Notes: a model not told the origin generated them from the sequence alone. DNA of 42,760 bases from Robinsoniella sp. (GCA_022788205.1 JALEVQ010000046.1:1-42760), one strand, 5' to 3'; shown: positions 8,055-17,822, numbered from the stretch's first letter. Made by a program: numbers and translations.

Positions 8055-9332
8055 CTAATTTTTCTGAAGCATAATTTTAACAATCTCTTTATCGGTGTCC
8101 TTCATCCCGACGCGCGCCAGTTTTCCCACATTTTGGATTGTATTTTCCACTCCTTTTGTGACAATCCCTTCCCCGCCGTAAAACTGATGACCGCTCTGAT
8201 ACATTTCATGTCCCAGAATTCCAGCTTCGACAGCCATCGAAATTTTTGCGGCGCAGGAAGACTTTGCCCCATCACAGATTGTCCCTGACAGGATCGCCAC
8301 TGCATTTACGATTGTGTGCGCGACTTCCTCATACCCACCGCCACATAAAAAAGTAATTCCAGCGCCACATCCACATCCTGCACTGATCGCACCACAATAT
8401 GCCGACAGACAGCCAATCCCCGTCTTCTGATGGATCGTGACCAAATCTGAGACCACGAGGGCACGGAACATTTCTTCCCGGCTCGCCTTGCGCTCCTGTG
8501 CATAGACAATCACTGGCACAGAAGCAGTGATGCCTTGGTTGCCGCTCCCGGAAAGGATACAGACAGGAAGTTCACAGCCATTCATCCTCGCATCAGACCC
8601 TGCCGCTGCCATCGCTTTCGCTCTCTGCCTGACATCGTTTGAACCGCCCGCATAAATCACCTTGCCCACACATGCGCCATAATCGCCAGAAAGTCCCTCC
8701 TGTGCGATCGCCATATTATACTGGACCTGCCTCTCCAAAAGCTCCTCGATATCCTTTATTTTCACCTCCTGTGCGAAGGTCACAATGTCCCTCACATTCA
8801 GCAGTGACCGGTCCGCTCCGGCTTCTTTTTCCTGCTGTTCTCCCATCTCCTGCAAAGTCTCGCCATTTTTTTCAATCAAAACCACGTTCGTATGGCGGTC
8901 TAAGATCCGAACCCTCGCCATGTCTTCTCCAACATAAGCTGTCAGATCAATCTCAAAAATATGTCCTGTGTCGATCTCCTCCACCGTGATCTCGCACTGC
9001 GCAAGAAAATCTAAAATGCGTGCCACATCGCTCTCACCTAGCACCGAAAGAATCTCTAATCTCTTCTCCGGCTGTGCTGCGATCACTCCGGCGGCAGCTG
9101 CGCTCTCAATCCCATGCATGCCACCGGTGGCAGGGACGACCACGCTCTTTACATTCTTTATGATATTTCTGCTCAGTCCCACTTTCATCTTTTTGGGCAT
9201 ACATCCAAGACGGTCACGCGCGATCGCTGCGGCATATGCAATCGCAATCGGCTCTGTGCATCCCGTCGCCGGAATTAATTCCTCTCTCAAAATTTCACAA
9301 TATGTCCGGTACACTTTCTCTGATAAACTCAT
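8055..9332 (-). CDS. UPF0597 family L-cysteine desulfidase/serine dehydratase-like
   Basis: The 425-residue protein belongs to the YhaM/CdsA-like group related to the alpha chain of iron-sulfur serine dehydratases. Landmarks are E-L-I-P-A-T-G-C-T-E-P-I-A (18-30), V-P-A-T-G-G-M-H-G-I (66-75), S-G-S-G-N-Q-G-I in the middle, and clustered cysteines C-G-C-G-A-G-I-T-F-L-C-G-G-G plus C-D-G-A-K-S-S-C-A-A-K near the C-terminus. These fit ligands of an oxygen-sensitive [4Fe-4S] centre. Members break L-cysteine down to sulfide, ammonia and pyruvate or use related amino acids. Substrate choice is inference. It is divergent from the cytidylate-kinase-like gene. Confidence 0.88.
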   Translation of the reverse strand: MSLSEKVYRTYCEILREELIPATGCTEPIAIAYAAAIARDRLGCMPKKMKVGLSRNIIKNVKSVVVPATGGMHGIESAAAAGVIAAQPEKRLEILSVLGESDVARILDFLAQCEITVEEIDTGHIFEIDLTAYVGEDMARVRILDRHTNVVLIEKNGETLQEMGEQQEKEAGADRSLLNVRDIVTFAQEVKIKDIEELLERQVQYNMAIAQEGLSGDYGACVGKVIYAGGSNDVRQRAKAMAAAGSDARMNGCELPVCILSGSGNQGITASVPVIVYAQERKASREEMFRALVVSDLVTIHQKTGIGCLSAYCGAISAGCGCGAGITFLCGGGYEEVAHTIVNAVAILSGTICDGAKSSCAAKISMAVEAGILGHEMYQSGHQFYGGEGIVTKGVENTIQNVGKLARVGMKDTDKEIVKIMLQKN

Positions 9333-9390
9333 ATCCCTGTCTCCTAACTCTCATTTTTTCTCGACTTTTTCTGGTATCGTCTTATCATCT

Positions 9391-9451
9391 ATTATAGCAG
9401 AAAGCTCCAAAAAAGAAAGATTTGTCGAAAAATTGTTCTATACTCTATAGT
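9391..9451. promoter_or_regulatory. divergent promoter region
   Basis: For the minus-strand desulfidase gene there is a perfect TATAAT (9391-9396 complement) with an extended TG but no good -35. For the plus-strand gene TTGTCG (9422-9427) and TATAGT (9446-9451) are 18 bp apart. The two promoters lie back to back. Confidence 0.5.
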
Positions 9452-9509
9452 ATTTTCTTATTTTTTATGGTATATTTAAAAAAAGGACTTTCAGAATGGA
9501 GGTATTCTC

Positions 9510-10109
9510 ATGAAACATCGTGTCATCACAATCAATCGTATGTACGGCAGCAATGGTCGTCTGATCGGCAAAGCTCTCGCCGAAAAACTCGGCATCGCAT
9601 TTTATGACCAGGAACTCATCCATCTTGCCAGTGAAAAAAAAGACATCCCGGTCGAGGAATTCCAGAAAGTAGACGAAAAATGTGTCAGCATCTGGCGCTA
9701 TCCTTCTAACAGCGAAATTCAGATGAGAGAACAATACCATTATTTTCCTATCAATAATGTTCTGTTCGAGGCACAGAGCGAAATCATCCGTTCTATCGCT
9801 GCCAGCGAAGACTGTGTCATTGTCGGTCGCTGTGCCAATGATGTTCTGGGAAATGACTGTCTGAGTGTCTTCATCTATGCGCCAGTGGAAGATCGCATCA
9901 AGACGATCATGGATCGTCTCGGTCGAGAAGAGCGAAGCGCAAAATCTCTTGTCCGAAAAATGGACAAGCAGCGTCGATCTTATTATGAATATTTCACTGA
10001 CCATTCCTGGCTAGACATGACGCAGTATGATCTGTGTATCAACAGCTCTAAATTTTCCAGCGATCAGATTGTCGAAATGCTCGCCGCTAAATATCAGCTT
10101 CTCCCATAA
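9510..10109 (+). CDS. cytidylate kinase-like family protein
   Basis: A 199-residue P-loop protein. The N-terminus V-I-T-I-N-R-M-Y-G-S-N-G-R-L-I-G-K-A-L-A-E-K-L-G-I-x-F-Y-D-Q-E-L-I follows the cytidylate-kinase-like family of Clostridia, whose usual form is I-S-R-E-Y-G-S-G-G-R-E-I. In this family the P-loop lacks the classical G-K-T/S. C-V-I-V-G-R-C-A-N-D-V-L near residue 97 is the second conserved segment. These proteins are not the housekeeping Cmk, and their nucleoside or other substrate is undefined. GGAGG (9498-9502) seven bases upstream fixes the start. The Mrr-like gene follows 84 bp downstream. Confidence 0.85.
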   Translation: MKHRVITINRMYGSNGRLIGKALAEKLGIAFYDQELIHLASEKKDIPVEEFQKVDEKCVSIWRYPSNSEIQMREQYHYFPINNVLFEAQSEIIRSIAASEDCVIVGRCANDVLGNDCLSVFIYAPVEDRIKTIMDRLGREERSAKSLVRKMDKQRRSYYEYFTDHSWLDMTQYDLCINSSKFSSDQIVEMLAAKYQLLP

Positions 10110-10193
10110 ATACGCTGTCCCTATCATCATCCATGCCTAACATCCATCACCTTTTGGCAGCTATCCCATTACACCAGAAAGAAGGTCTTTCCC

Positions 10194-11018
10194 GTGAACT
10201 TGAAATCTCTCCTTCCATCCAAGGCACGCATACTTTTCCAGCAAGCTTATTCTCTTCCTTTTCTTCCCTCTGAAATCGAAGTAGAATTTTCCTCTCGTCC
10301 TGCTGCAAAAAATTTTTATCTTCTCTCCTATCCTTACAAAAATCCGCTGAAAAATCAGGCAGTGGTCCGCCCCTACAGCTGTCTCTATATCGACCGCTAT
10401 ATCCTGAAATCCCAAAGTCCTCTGATCATGGTTCAGTTTGTCTCTCAGCTACGAGAACGAGGACTCTTGATTGCTATGTGCAGAGAAGAGCTTGAAAAGG
10501 CAAATGCCTTAGAAGCACGCATCGAAAAGATCAGAAATTTTTCCTCTCCTCAAGACATCATCAACCGTTTTATGGCAGTTCCCACCGACTTTGAAAAATT
10601 TTGTGCTGATTTATTTTCCCATATGGGCTATCGAGCCGTCGTCACCCCGCCTTCCAATGACGGTGGATACGATATCCGCCTTTTCCACGGCAAGGAGACG
10701 ACACTCGTGGAATGTAAATGTTACTCCACAGCACACAAAGTCGACCGACCACTGATCCAAAAATTAGTCGGTGCCAATCGGAAAGAATGTGCTGACCATA
10801 TGCTCTTTGTCACCACCAGTTCCTTTACATACCCTGCCATAGAATTTGCCCGCCAGACAAAAGTAGGGCTGATAGACGGCACGGATCTCATCTCTTTGAT
10901 CCGCCGCTATCAGCCCCTCCATCCCGAGACATACTCCCCAATCACAGAAGCAGACTGGCGTCTGAATGCCAGTGATCTGATGTCTCATGTCCCGAGAAAT
11001 CTCATCGGTTATCTTTAA
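10194..11018 (+). CDS. Mrr-type restriction endonuclease-like protein
   Basis: The 274-residue protein has an uncharacterised N-terminal part (1-125) and a C-terminal Mrr catalytic domain (PD-(D/E)xK fold). Motifs are F-E-K-F-C-A-D-L-F-S-H-M-G-Y (133-146), G-G-Y-D-I with Asp160, and V-E-C-K-C with Glu173 and Lys175, followed by a conserved late segment V-T-T-S-S-F-T. All catalytic residues are present. Mrr-like nucleases cut modified or foreign DNA, but single-gene relatives in Clostridia also exist without a known defence role. Start codon is GTG with AGAAGG upstream. Its stop overlaps the stop of convergent trkH by four bases. Confidence 0.85.
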   Translation: MNLKSLLPSKARILFQQAYSLPFLPSEIEVEFSSRPAAKNFYLLSYPYKNPLKNQAVVRPYSCLYIDRYILKSQSPLIMVQFVSQLRERGLLIAMCREELEKANALEARIEKIRNFSSPQDIINRFMAVPTDFEKFCADLFSHMGYRAVVTPPSNDGGYDIRLFHGKETTLVECKCYSTAHKVDRPLIQKLVGANRKECADHMLFVTTSSFTYPAIEFARQTKVGLIDGTDLISLIRRYQPLHPETYSPITEADWRLNASDLMSHVPRNLIGYL

Positions 11019-12454
11019 AATTTTCTCCATGTGTCACGCACAAACAGCAATAACATCGGAAAGATTTCCAGCCTGCCGGCAAGCATGTCAAAAGTCAACA
11101 CCATCTTCACCGGATTTGAGAAGATCGAAAAATTCGATGCCGGTCCGACCAGCTCGAGTCCTGGTCCGATGTTATTGAATGTTGCAGCCACCGCTGTAAA
11201 GTTCGTAATCAAATCTTTCTCATCAATCGAAATCAACAGCACTGATATCGCAAAAATCATCACATAGGCAACCAGAAATACATTGGTCTGGCGCACCACC
11301 TCATGTTCAACCGTCTTTCCATCAATCTTGACTTTTGTGACATTTCTCGGATGCAAAAATTGGTGTAGTTCCTTCTTCACCGTCTTAAACAAAATCAAAA
11401 GTCTCGAGACTTTGATTCCTCCTCCTGTGCTCCCTGCGCACGCTCCCACAAACATCAAGATGACAAGAATCGTCCGAGATGCCTGAGGCCAGAGATTGAA
11501 ATCTGTGGTTGAATAACCTGTGGTTGTGATGATGGTCGCAACCTGAAAAGCAGACTGCTGCACTGCTTTTCCCACACTTCCATACAGGTGATAGATATCG
11601 AATGTAATCAGAAGAATCGCTGCGCCGATAATCCCAAAGTACCAGCGAACCTCCTCATTCTTTGTCGACTGTCTGATTTTTCCGATCAGAATAAGGTAAT
11701 AGATATTAAAGTTAACCCCAAACAGAATCATAAAAATCGTCACTACGACCTGTATATAGACAGAATAGCCAGCGATACTATCGTTTTTAATTCCAAAGCC
11801 TCCTGTCCCTGCCGTTCCAAATGCTGTCGTCAGCGCATCAAATACCGGCATTCCTCCAAGCAGAAGCAAGATGATCTCCAGTACCGTCATTCCGATATAA
11901 ATTTCGTACAAAATCTTTGCTGTCGATTTTACTTTCGGCACCAGACGACTGACGGTAGGTCCCGGGCTTTCCGCCTTCATCAAATTCATCTGGGAACCTC
12001 CCACCATAGGCAGAACGGCAAGCAAAAATACAAGAACGCCCATTCCTCCAACCCAATGTGTAAAGCTGCGCCAAAACAGCATACACTTAGAAAGTGCCTC
12101 CACATCATTTAAAATGCTTGCTCCCGTCGTTGTGAATCCGGAAACGGTCTCAAAGATCGCATCGATCAGGCTGGGGATTTCTCCGCTGAACCAGAATGGC
12201 AGAGCCCCCATGATACTCATCGCAATCCAGCAAAGCGCCACTGTGACAAATCCTTCCTTTGTATAAAAAATACGATTTTTCGGTTTCCGCACCGTCAATG
12301 GCAGTCCTATCAGCAGGCAGAGCAACATCGCCAGAAGAAAAGCCCATCCTGCCTTTTCCCTGTAGATCAGTGCGGTGACAAGTGCCGGCACCATCAGTCC
12401 TGCCTCGAGGTTTAACACCCATCCAATAATATATCCAATAATTGAATAATTCAT
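11015..12454 (-). CDS. trkH: TrkH/KtrB potassium uptake channel subunit
   Basis: The 479-residue membrane protein carries the four pore-loop/selectivity segments of the TrkH/KtrB superfamily: T-T-T-G-A-S-I-L, G-T-A-G-T-G-G-F-G, G-A-C-A-G-S-T-G-G-G and F-N-N-I-G-P-G-L. It forms the K+-translocating dimer in the cytoplasmic membrane and is gated by the nucleotide-binding TrkA encoded just upstream. I choose the ATG at 12454 (M-N-Y-S-I-I-G), which has GGAGGA five bases before it, over an upstream start that would add 15 non-family residues. Confidence 0.93.
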   Translation of the reverse strand: MNYSIIGYIIGWVLNLEAGLMVPALVTALIYREKAGWAFLLAMLLCLLIGLPLTVRKPKNRIFYTKEGFVTVALCWIAMSIMGALPFWFSGEIPSLIDAIFETVSGFTTTGASILNDVEALSKCMLFWRSFTHWVGGMGVLVFLLAVLPMVGGSQMNLMKAESPGPTVSRLVPKVKSTAKILYEIYIGMTVLEIILLLLGGMPVFDALTTAFGTAGTGGFGIKNDSIAGYSVYIQVVVTIFMILFGVNFNIYYLILIGKIRQSTKNEEVRWYFGIIGAAILLITFDIYHLYGSVGKAVQQSAFQVATIITTTGYSTTDFNLWPQASRTILVILMFVGACAGSTGGGIKVSRLLILFKTVKKELHQFLHPRNVTKVKIDGKTVEHEVVRQTNVFLVAYVMIFAISVLLISIDEKDLITNFTAVAATFNNIGPGLELVGPASNFSIFSNPVKMVLTFDMLAGRLEIFPMLLLFVRDTWRKF

Positions 12455-12527
12455 TGTCTCCTCCATACCAGACCTGCACACTGCCATCTCTTCCAGCATG
12501 ATGCAGGCGTATCCTGTTTCTGTGTTT

Positions 12528-13886
12528 TTATTTTTTCAAAATATCTTCGATATCATTGAGTCCTTTCTGTGTCGTCACAACGATGACGGTATCGCCAACC
12601 TGTATCATATCGTGACCGCGCGGGATTCTGATTTTTCCATGGCGGTTGATACAGCCGATCAGCAGGTTGTCTTTCAATTCAATATCCATCAGAGGGATGC
12701 CCACAACACTTGAATTCTCATGGATGGAAAACTCCAGCGCCTCCGCCCTTTTATCCAAAATATGGTACAGCGTCTCCACATTGCTTCCTATGGAATTCTG
12801 CATTGCCCTGACATACTGCAAAATATAGTCTGCCGTGAGATATTTGGGATAAATCACACTGCCCAGATCCAGTCTGTCGATCAGATGGTCAAATGAGATC
12901 CGGTTCACCTTCGTGATCAGCTTTGCCGATGTCTGATCTTTTGCAAACAGAGACAGCAAAATATTTTCCTCATCCATGTTCGTCAGAGTGACAAAGGCCT
13001 CCGTCCGCTCCAATCCCTCTTCTATCAGCAGTTTTCGGTCTGTCCCGTCCCCCTGCAAGACCATTGCCCCCGGGAGAAGCTCGCTTAAACGTTCACACCG
13101 CTCCTTTGATTTCTCCACAATCCGCACCTGGATCTTCATGTCCACCAGCTGCTTTGCCAGGTAGAATCCGATTTTTCCACCCCCGACAATCATACAATTT
13201 TTCACCTGATTTGTCTTAAGTCCTATCTTCTGGAAAAATTTTGCTGCATTCTGCGGCGATGCGATGATCGATACAAGATCACCGTCTCTTAAGACAAAAT
13301 CACCGTTAGGGATATGGACTTCGTCGCCTCTCTCAACGCCCGAGACAAGCACATCACATTTTAATTGCTCCTGTAAGGAGGAAACCGCCACTTCATTCAG
13401 GTTGAATTCTGGTTTCACCCGGAATTTCAACAATTCTACGCGCCCTTTGGCGAACGTATCAATCTTGATCGCGGACGGGAAGCGCAATAGCCTTGCGATC
13501 TCCGTCGCCGTTGTAAATTCCGGATTGATAATCATAGAAATCCCAAGACTTTCTTTGATAAAACCGATCTCTTCACTGTAGACCGGATTTCTGACTCGTG
13601 CGATCGTCTGACAGCGCCCTGCCTTCTTTGCGATCAGACAGCACAGTAAATTCAACTCATCCGATCCCGTCACTGCAATCAAAATATCCGCGCTCTTGAC
13701 ACCAGCCTCCATCTGTGTGACAACGCTCGCTCCATTTCCAAGAATTGTCAAGGCATCTATCGTCTCCGGCACTTCCTGGAGCTGTGCCGGCGACTCATCG
13801 ACCAGAACCACATCATGATTCTCCTCCACCAGCTGTTCTGCCAGGGTAACTCCTACTTTTCCGCATCCAATAATAATAATTTTCAT
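12528..13886 (-). CDS. trkA: TrkA potassium uptake regulatory subunit (two RCK domains)
   Basis: The 452-residue protein has two RCK units: a first Rossmann motif I-I-I-I-G-C-G-K-V-G (residues 3-12) and a second C-M-I-V-G-G-G-K-I-G near residue 230, each followed by a TrkA_C region (for example V-V-G-I-P-L-M-D-I-E-L near 392). This tandem form is typical of TrkA, which binds NAD(H) or ATP on the inner face of TrkH and controls gating. It lies 73 bp before trkH on the same strand, as expected for a Trk operon. Confidence 0.94.
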   Translation of the reverse strand: MKIIIIGCGKVGVTLAEQLVEENHDVVLVDESPAQLQEVPETIDALTILGNGASVVTQMEAGVKSADILIAVTGSDELNLLCCLIAKKAGRCQTIARVRNPVYSEEIGFIKESLGISMIINPEFTTATEIARLLRFPSAIKIDTFAKGRVELLKFRVKPEFNLNEVAVSSLQEQLKCDVLVSGVERGDEVHIPNGDFVLRDGDLVSIIASPQNAAKFFQKIGLKTNQVKNCMIVGGGKIGFYLAKQLVDMKIQVRIVEKSKERCERLSELLPGAMVLQGDGTDRKLLIEEGLERTEAFVTLTNMDEENILLSLFAKDQTSAKLITKVNRISFDHLIDRLDLGSVIYPKYLTADYILQYVRAMQNSIGSNVETLYHILDKRAEALEFSIHENSSVVGIPLMDIELKDNLLIGCINRHGKIRIPRGHDMIQVGDTVIVVTTQKGLNDIEDILKK

Positions 13887-13963
13887 ATTATCCTTTCTTC
13901 CACCATACTTTTCTTCTGCTCACCGTCTGCTATGATGGGCAGCACACCATTCTGGCGAAACCT

Positions 13964-15058
13964 TTATTTTTCTATATATTGTCTTAGGAACTCATAGATT
14001 TGCACTTCTGTCGGCGGACATCCGTCGAGATGATGCACAAACTTTCCCGTACAGTGTCCAATCCCAAGCTCTCCTGTTTTTCCTCGATATCCCTGACCGA
14101 TGCAGATCTTCGTCTCTATTTTTTCGAGCAGACCTTCTTCCTTCAAGCGCTGCAAAGCCGGAATCAGATATCCGTAGCAGGCACTGCATGATTCCACTTC
14201 CTCCACGGCATCTTTTAGTTCCACTACTTTTCTTGTCCTCGGAAGGATGTCATAAGTCTGCGCTTCATTCAGCTCCCGAAATACCGCTTTTTTCCAGTCA
14301 GCGCATCCCACGCCAAGTTTGCCTGCGATCTCTACATATGGCACCTCACTCACATCATATCCCATGAGGTGGCACACATAGGCATCACACAGCACCGGAT
14401 CAGCCGCCGCCATGACACGGTTCATGACAACCGGATTTCCTCCATCCTCAAAATCCCAGTCACCACAGATATTATCCACCACAATAAAGTTCTGGCAAAT
14501 CCCTGCGTTCAGATGGGCGATCGGTTCATGAAGCCCCATCGCATGAAAATGGCGTTTTTCTCCATTCGGGATCAATCCTTTCATGTTCTTCAGCGCACAT
14601 GTAATCTTGGTCTGGCAATGTCCCTTCATGACAGGCACATTGATCAAAAAATCCAGATCTTTTGCGATCCTTCCTATCCTGAGTTCCATCCCTGCACAGT
14701 CATACAGGGCGCTCTTTTCTTTCTGCATATCGACAAAAGGAACCTGATAGAATTCCGAGAGTCGATCAAATCCGCACACTGCGATCGCTTCCTCTGTCCG
14801 ATCTCCCACCCAGGATCCCTCCAGCATGAGGAGGTTATAGAAACCATTCTCCTGGAGATATTCAATAATCCCAGCGACAACCTCCGGATGGGTAGTCGCA
14901 CCGAAAGAAGCATCTGTGGGAGATACTAAATTCGGTTTAATGCCAATCTTGCAGTCCTTATGCGGGATATGTGAACATAGATCCGCCTTCTGTAAAAGGC
15001 ACTTTGTCATCTCTTTATACTCTGTGCCATAGATTGCTAAAATTTCATTCTGATTCAC
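13964..15058 (-). CDS. DUF362 domain protein
   Basis: The 364-residue protein matches DUF362: I-K-P-N-L-V-S-P (after about 40 residues), the long middle with L-D-F-L-I-N-V-P-V-M-K-G-H and A-L-K-N-M-K-G-L-I-P, then D-P-V-L-C-D-A-Y. Many relatives carry ferredoxin clusters. Here the C-terminus instead has C-S-A-C, C-I-G-Q-G, G-H-C-T-G and G-C-P-P, cysteines that could bind a metal but do not make a standard 2[4Fe-4S] ferredoxin. Function is unknown. The GTG at 15058, with AGGAG seven bases upstream, is preferred to the start 22 codons earlier. Confidence 0.83.
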   Translation of the reverse strand: MNQNEILAIYGTEYKEMTKCLLQKADLCSHIPHKDCKIGIKPNLVSPTDASFGATTHPEVVAGIIEYLQENGFYNLLMLEGSWVGDRTEEAIAVCGFDRLSEFYQVPFVDMQKEKSALYDCAGMELRIGRIAKDLDFLINVPVMKGHCQTKITCALKNMKGLIPNGEKRHFHAMGLHEPIAHLNAGICQNFIVVDNICGDWDFEDGGNPVVMNRVMAAADPVLCDAYVCHLMGYDVSEVPYVEIAGKLGVGCADWKKAVFRELNEAQTYDILPRTRKVVELKDAVEEVESCSACYGYLIPALQRLKEEGLLEKIETKICIGQGYRGKTGELGIGHCTGKFVHHLDGCPPTEVQIYEFLRQYIEK

Positions 15059-15150
15059 TGTTTTTCTCCTGTCTGTCGTTCTCTCTTCCCTTACCATGAT
15101 AACGCTTGTCTCATAGTCCGTCAAGAAATTCCATTCTCTGACAGATCAAA

Positions 15151-15184
15151 AAAAATCCCCCGCTGTCGCCAACGGAGGATTTTT
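15151..15184 (-). terminator. Rho-independent terminator of ppdK
   Basis: On the minus strand AAAAATCCTCCG pairs with CGGGGGATTTTT (arms 15173-15184 and 15151-15162, one mismatch), followed by a run of T. It lies 14 bp after the ppdK stop. Confidence 0.85.
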
Positions 15185-15197
15185 ATTACATGTTCAA

Positions 15198-17822
15198 TTA
15201 TCTATTGTTCAGAGCTGCCTGAGCTGCTGCAAGTCTAGCAATCGGAACACGGAATGGTGAGCAAGATACATAGCTCAAACCAATCTTGTGGCAGAACTCT
15301 ACGGAAGATGGATCTCCACCGTGCTCTCCACAGATACCTAATTTGATGCCTGGACGAGTATTGCGACCCTTCTTAACGGCCATCTCTACTAACTGTCCTA
15401 CACCTTCCTGGTCTAATCTTGCGAATGGATCAGACTCATAGATCTTAGCTTTGTAGTAAGCATCCAGGAATTTTCCAGCATCATCACGGGAGAATCCGAA
15501 TGTCATCTGTGTCAGGTCGTTTGTACCAAATGAGAAGAACTCAGCTTCCTCGGCAATCTTGTCTGCTGTCAGAGCTGCTCTTGGGATCTCGATCATGGTA
15601 CCGATATGGTACTGCATGTCAGAACCTTTCTCGTTCTTAACCTGCTCAGCTGTAGCAACAACAACGTCTTTTACATATTTTAACTCTTTCACTTCGCCAA
15701 CCAGTGGGATCATGATCTCTGGTGTGATGCGGTATCCTTTTTCTCTGGATACTTCGATTGCTGCTTCCATAACGGCTCTTGTCTGCATTCTTGCGATTTC
15801 TGGATAAGTTACAGCAAGACGGCATCCTCTGTGACCCATCATTGGGTTGAACTCATGCAGTTCATCGCAACGTTTCTGAACTTCTTCTGGTGTCAGTCCC
15901 ATATCCTCAGCTAATGCCTTGATATCTTCTGGATCTGTTGGAACGAACTCATGCAGAGGCGGATCCAGATAACGAACTGTCATTGGTTTTCCTTCCAGAA
16001 CTTCGTACATAGCTTTGAAGTCTGCTTTCTGGAATGGGATCAGTTCGTTCAGAGCTGCCTCTCTCTCTTCTGCTGTGTCGGAGAGGATCATCTTTCTGAT
16101 CTTCGGAATTCTGTCCTCGTTGAAGAACATATGCTCTGTACGGCACAGACCGATACCTTCTGCTCCTAATTTCACAGCGTTCAGTGTATCAGCTGGTGTA
16201 TCAGCGTTTGTTCTAACTTTCAGAGTCTTAAATTTATCTGCCCATCTCATGATTCTTCCGAAGTTTCCTCCGATAGAAGCTGGACGAGTCTCGATATCTC
16301 CCTTGTAGATCTTACCTGTAGATCCGTCTAAGGAAATGTAATCTCCCTCATGGAAGGTATATCCGCCAAGTTCGAATACTTTTGCTTCTTCATCAATTTT
16401 GATCTCACCGCATCCGGATACACAGCATGTTCCCATACCACGAGCAACTACGGCTGCGTGAGATGTCATACCACCGCGAACAGTCAGGATACCTTCGGAA
16501 GCATGCATACCTTCGATATCTTCTGGTGATGTCTCAAGACGAACCAGGATAACTCTCTCACCTTTCTCGTGAGCTTCTTTTGCTTCCTCAGCTGAGAAGT
16601 AAACTTTACCTGCTGCTGCTCCTGGGGATGCTGGCAGAGCGGAACCGATCACTTCACCTGCTTTTAATGCAGCTGCATCAAATGTCGGGTGCAGTAACTG
16701 ATCGAGAGATTTTGCTTCGATACGGCAAACAGCTTCCTCTTTTGTGATCTTTCCTTCATCAACGAGATCACAAGCGATCTGCAATGCAGCCTGAGCTGTT
16801 CTCTTACCGTTACGTGTCTGTAAGAAGTACAGTTTGCCCTCCTGGATTGTGAACTCCATATCCTGCATATCGCGGTAATGGTCTTCCAGTTTGTGAGCGA
16901 TTGACATGAACTCTTCGTAGCAATCTGGCAGATCCTCAGCCAGTTTGGAGATAGGCTGTGGTGTACGAACACCGGCAACTACGTCCTCACCCTGAGCATT
17001 GATCAGGTACTCGCCATAGATTCCTTTTTCTCCAGTAGATGGGTTACGCGTGAATGCAACACCTGTACCGGATGTGTTACCCATGTTACCAAATACCATT
17101 GCCTGTACGTTTACAGCGGTTCCCCAGTCTCCCGGGATATCGTTCATACGTCTGTAGACAATCGCACGTGGGTTATCCCATGAACGGAATACAGCTTTTA
17201 CAGCTCCCATCAGCTGTTCCTTTGGATCCTGTGGGAAGTCTTCGCCGTTCATAGCGTTTTTATATACAGCTTTGAATTTTTCAACTAATACTTTTAAGTC
17301 TTCTGTTGTCAGTTCTGTGTCAAATTTTACACCTTTTTCTTCTTTTACTTCGTCGATGATCTTTTCAAAGAAGGACTTTGGAACTTCCATAACAACGTCA
17401 GAGTACATCTGGATGAATCTTCTGTAAGAATCATATGCAAATCTAGGATTTCCTGTCTTCTTTGCAAATCCTTCTACTGCAACATCATTCAAACCTAAGT
17501 TCAGGATGGTATCCATCATACCTGGCATAGAAGCTCTAGCACCAGAACGAACAGATACTAATAACGGATCCTGTGTATCTCCGAATTTTTTACCCTGAAT
17601 TTTCTCTAACTCACCTAAAGCGGCAAAAATCTGCTGCTGAATTTCCTCAGCGATCTGTTTGCCGTTGTTGTAATAGTCCGTACAAGCTTCTGTTGTAACT
17701 GTGAAGCCCTGTGGGATAGGCAGACCCAAGTTGGTCATCTCGGCTAAGTTGGCACCTTTTCCACCCAGAAGGTTTCTCATATCTGCGTTTCCTTCTTTAA
17801 ATAAGTAAACCCATTTTGCCAT
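15198..17822 (-). CDS. ppdK: pyruvate, phosphate dikinase
   Basis: The 874-residue protein is full length. The order is an N-terminal nucleotide-binding domain (G-G-K-G-A-N-L-A-E-M at 18-27), a central phosphohistidine domain with G-G-M-T-S-H-A-A-V-V-A-R-G-M-G around residue 455 containing the catalytic His, and a C-terminal PEP/pyruvate barrel with G-L-C-R-T-E-H-M-F-F and G-I-C-G-E-H-G-G-D. The enzyme interconverts ATP, phosphate and pyruvate with AMP, PPi and PEP. In anaerobes it often runs toward pyruvate, using PPi. It is adjacent to the PPi-type PFK, and both have their own promoters. AGGAGG lies about ten bases before the ATG. Confidence 0.97.
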   Translation of the reverse strand: MAKWVYLFKEGNADMRNLLGGKGANLAEMTNLGLPIPQGFTVTTEACTDYYNNGKQIAEEIQQQIFAALGELEKIQGKKFGDTQDPLLVSVRSGARASMPGMMDTILNLGLNDVAVEGFAKKTGNPRFAYDSYRRFIQMYSDVVMEVPKSFFEKIIDEVKEEKGVKFDTELTTEDLKVLVEKFKAVYKNAMNGEDFPQDPKEQLMGAVKAVFRSWDNPRAIVYRRMNDIPGDWGTAVNVQAMVFGNMGNTSGTGVAFTRNPSTGEKGIYGEYLINAQGEDVVAGVRTPQPISKLAEDLPDCYEEFMSIAHKLEDHYRDMQDMEFTIQEGKLYFLQTRNGKRTAQAALQIACDLVDEGKITKEEAVCRIEAKSLDQLLHPTFDAAALKAGEVIGSALPASPGAAAGKVYFSAEEAKEAHEKGERVILVRLETSPEDIEGMHASEGILTVRGGMTSHAAVVARGMGTCCVSGCGEIKIDEEAKVFELGGYTFHEGDYISLDGSTGKIYKGDIETRPASIGGNFGRIMRWADKFKTLKVRTNADTPADTLNAVKLGAEGIGLCRTEHMFFNEDRIPKIRKMILSDTAEEREAALNELIPFQKADFKAMYEVLEGKPMTVRYLDPPLHEFVPTDPEDIKALAEDMGLTPEEVQKRCDELHEFNPMMGHRGCRLAVTYPEIARMQTRAVMEAAIEVSREKGYRITPEIMIPLVGEVKELKYVKDVVVATAEQVKNEKGSDMQYHIGTMIEIPRAALTADKIAEEAEFFSFGTNDLTQMTFGFSRDDAGKFLDAYYKAKIYESDPFARLDQEGVGQLVEMAVKKGRNTRPGIKLGICGEHGGDPSSVEFCHKIGLSYVSCSPFRVPIARLAAAQAALNNR

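Noticed and set aside
14369-14929. 186-codon plus-strand frame opposite the DUF362 gene
   Set aside because: It is a complement-strand shadow of a well-supported gene, with His/Arg/Ser-rich composition and no ribosome site.
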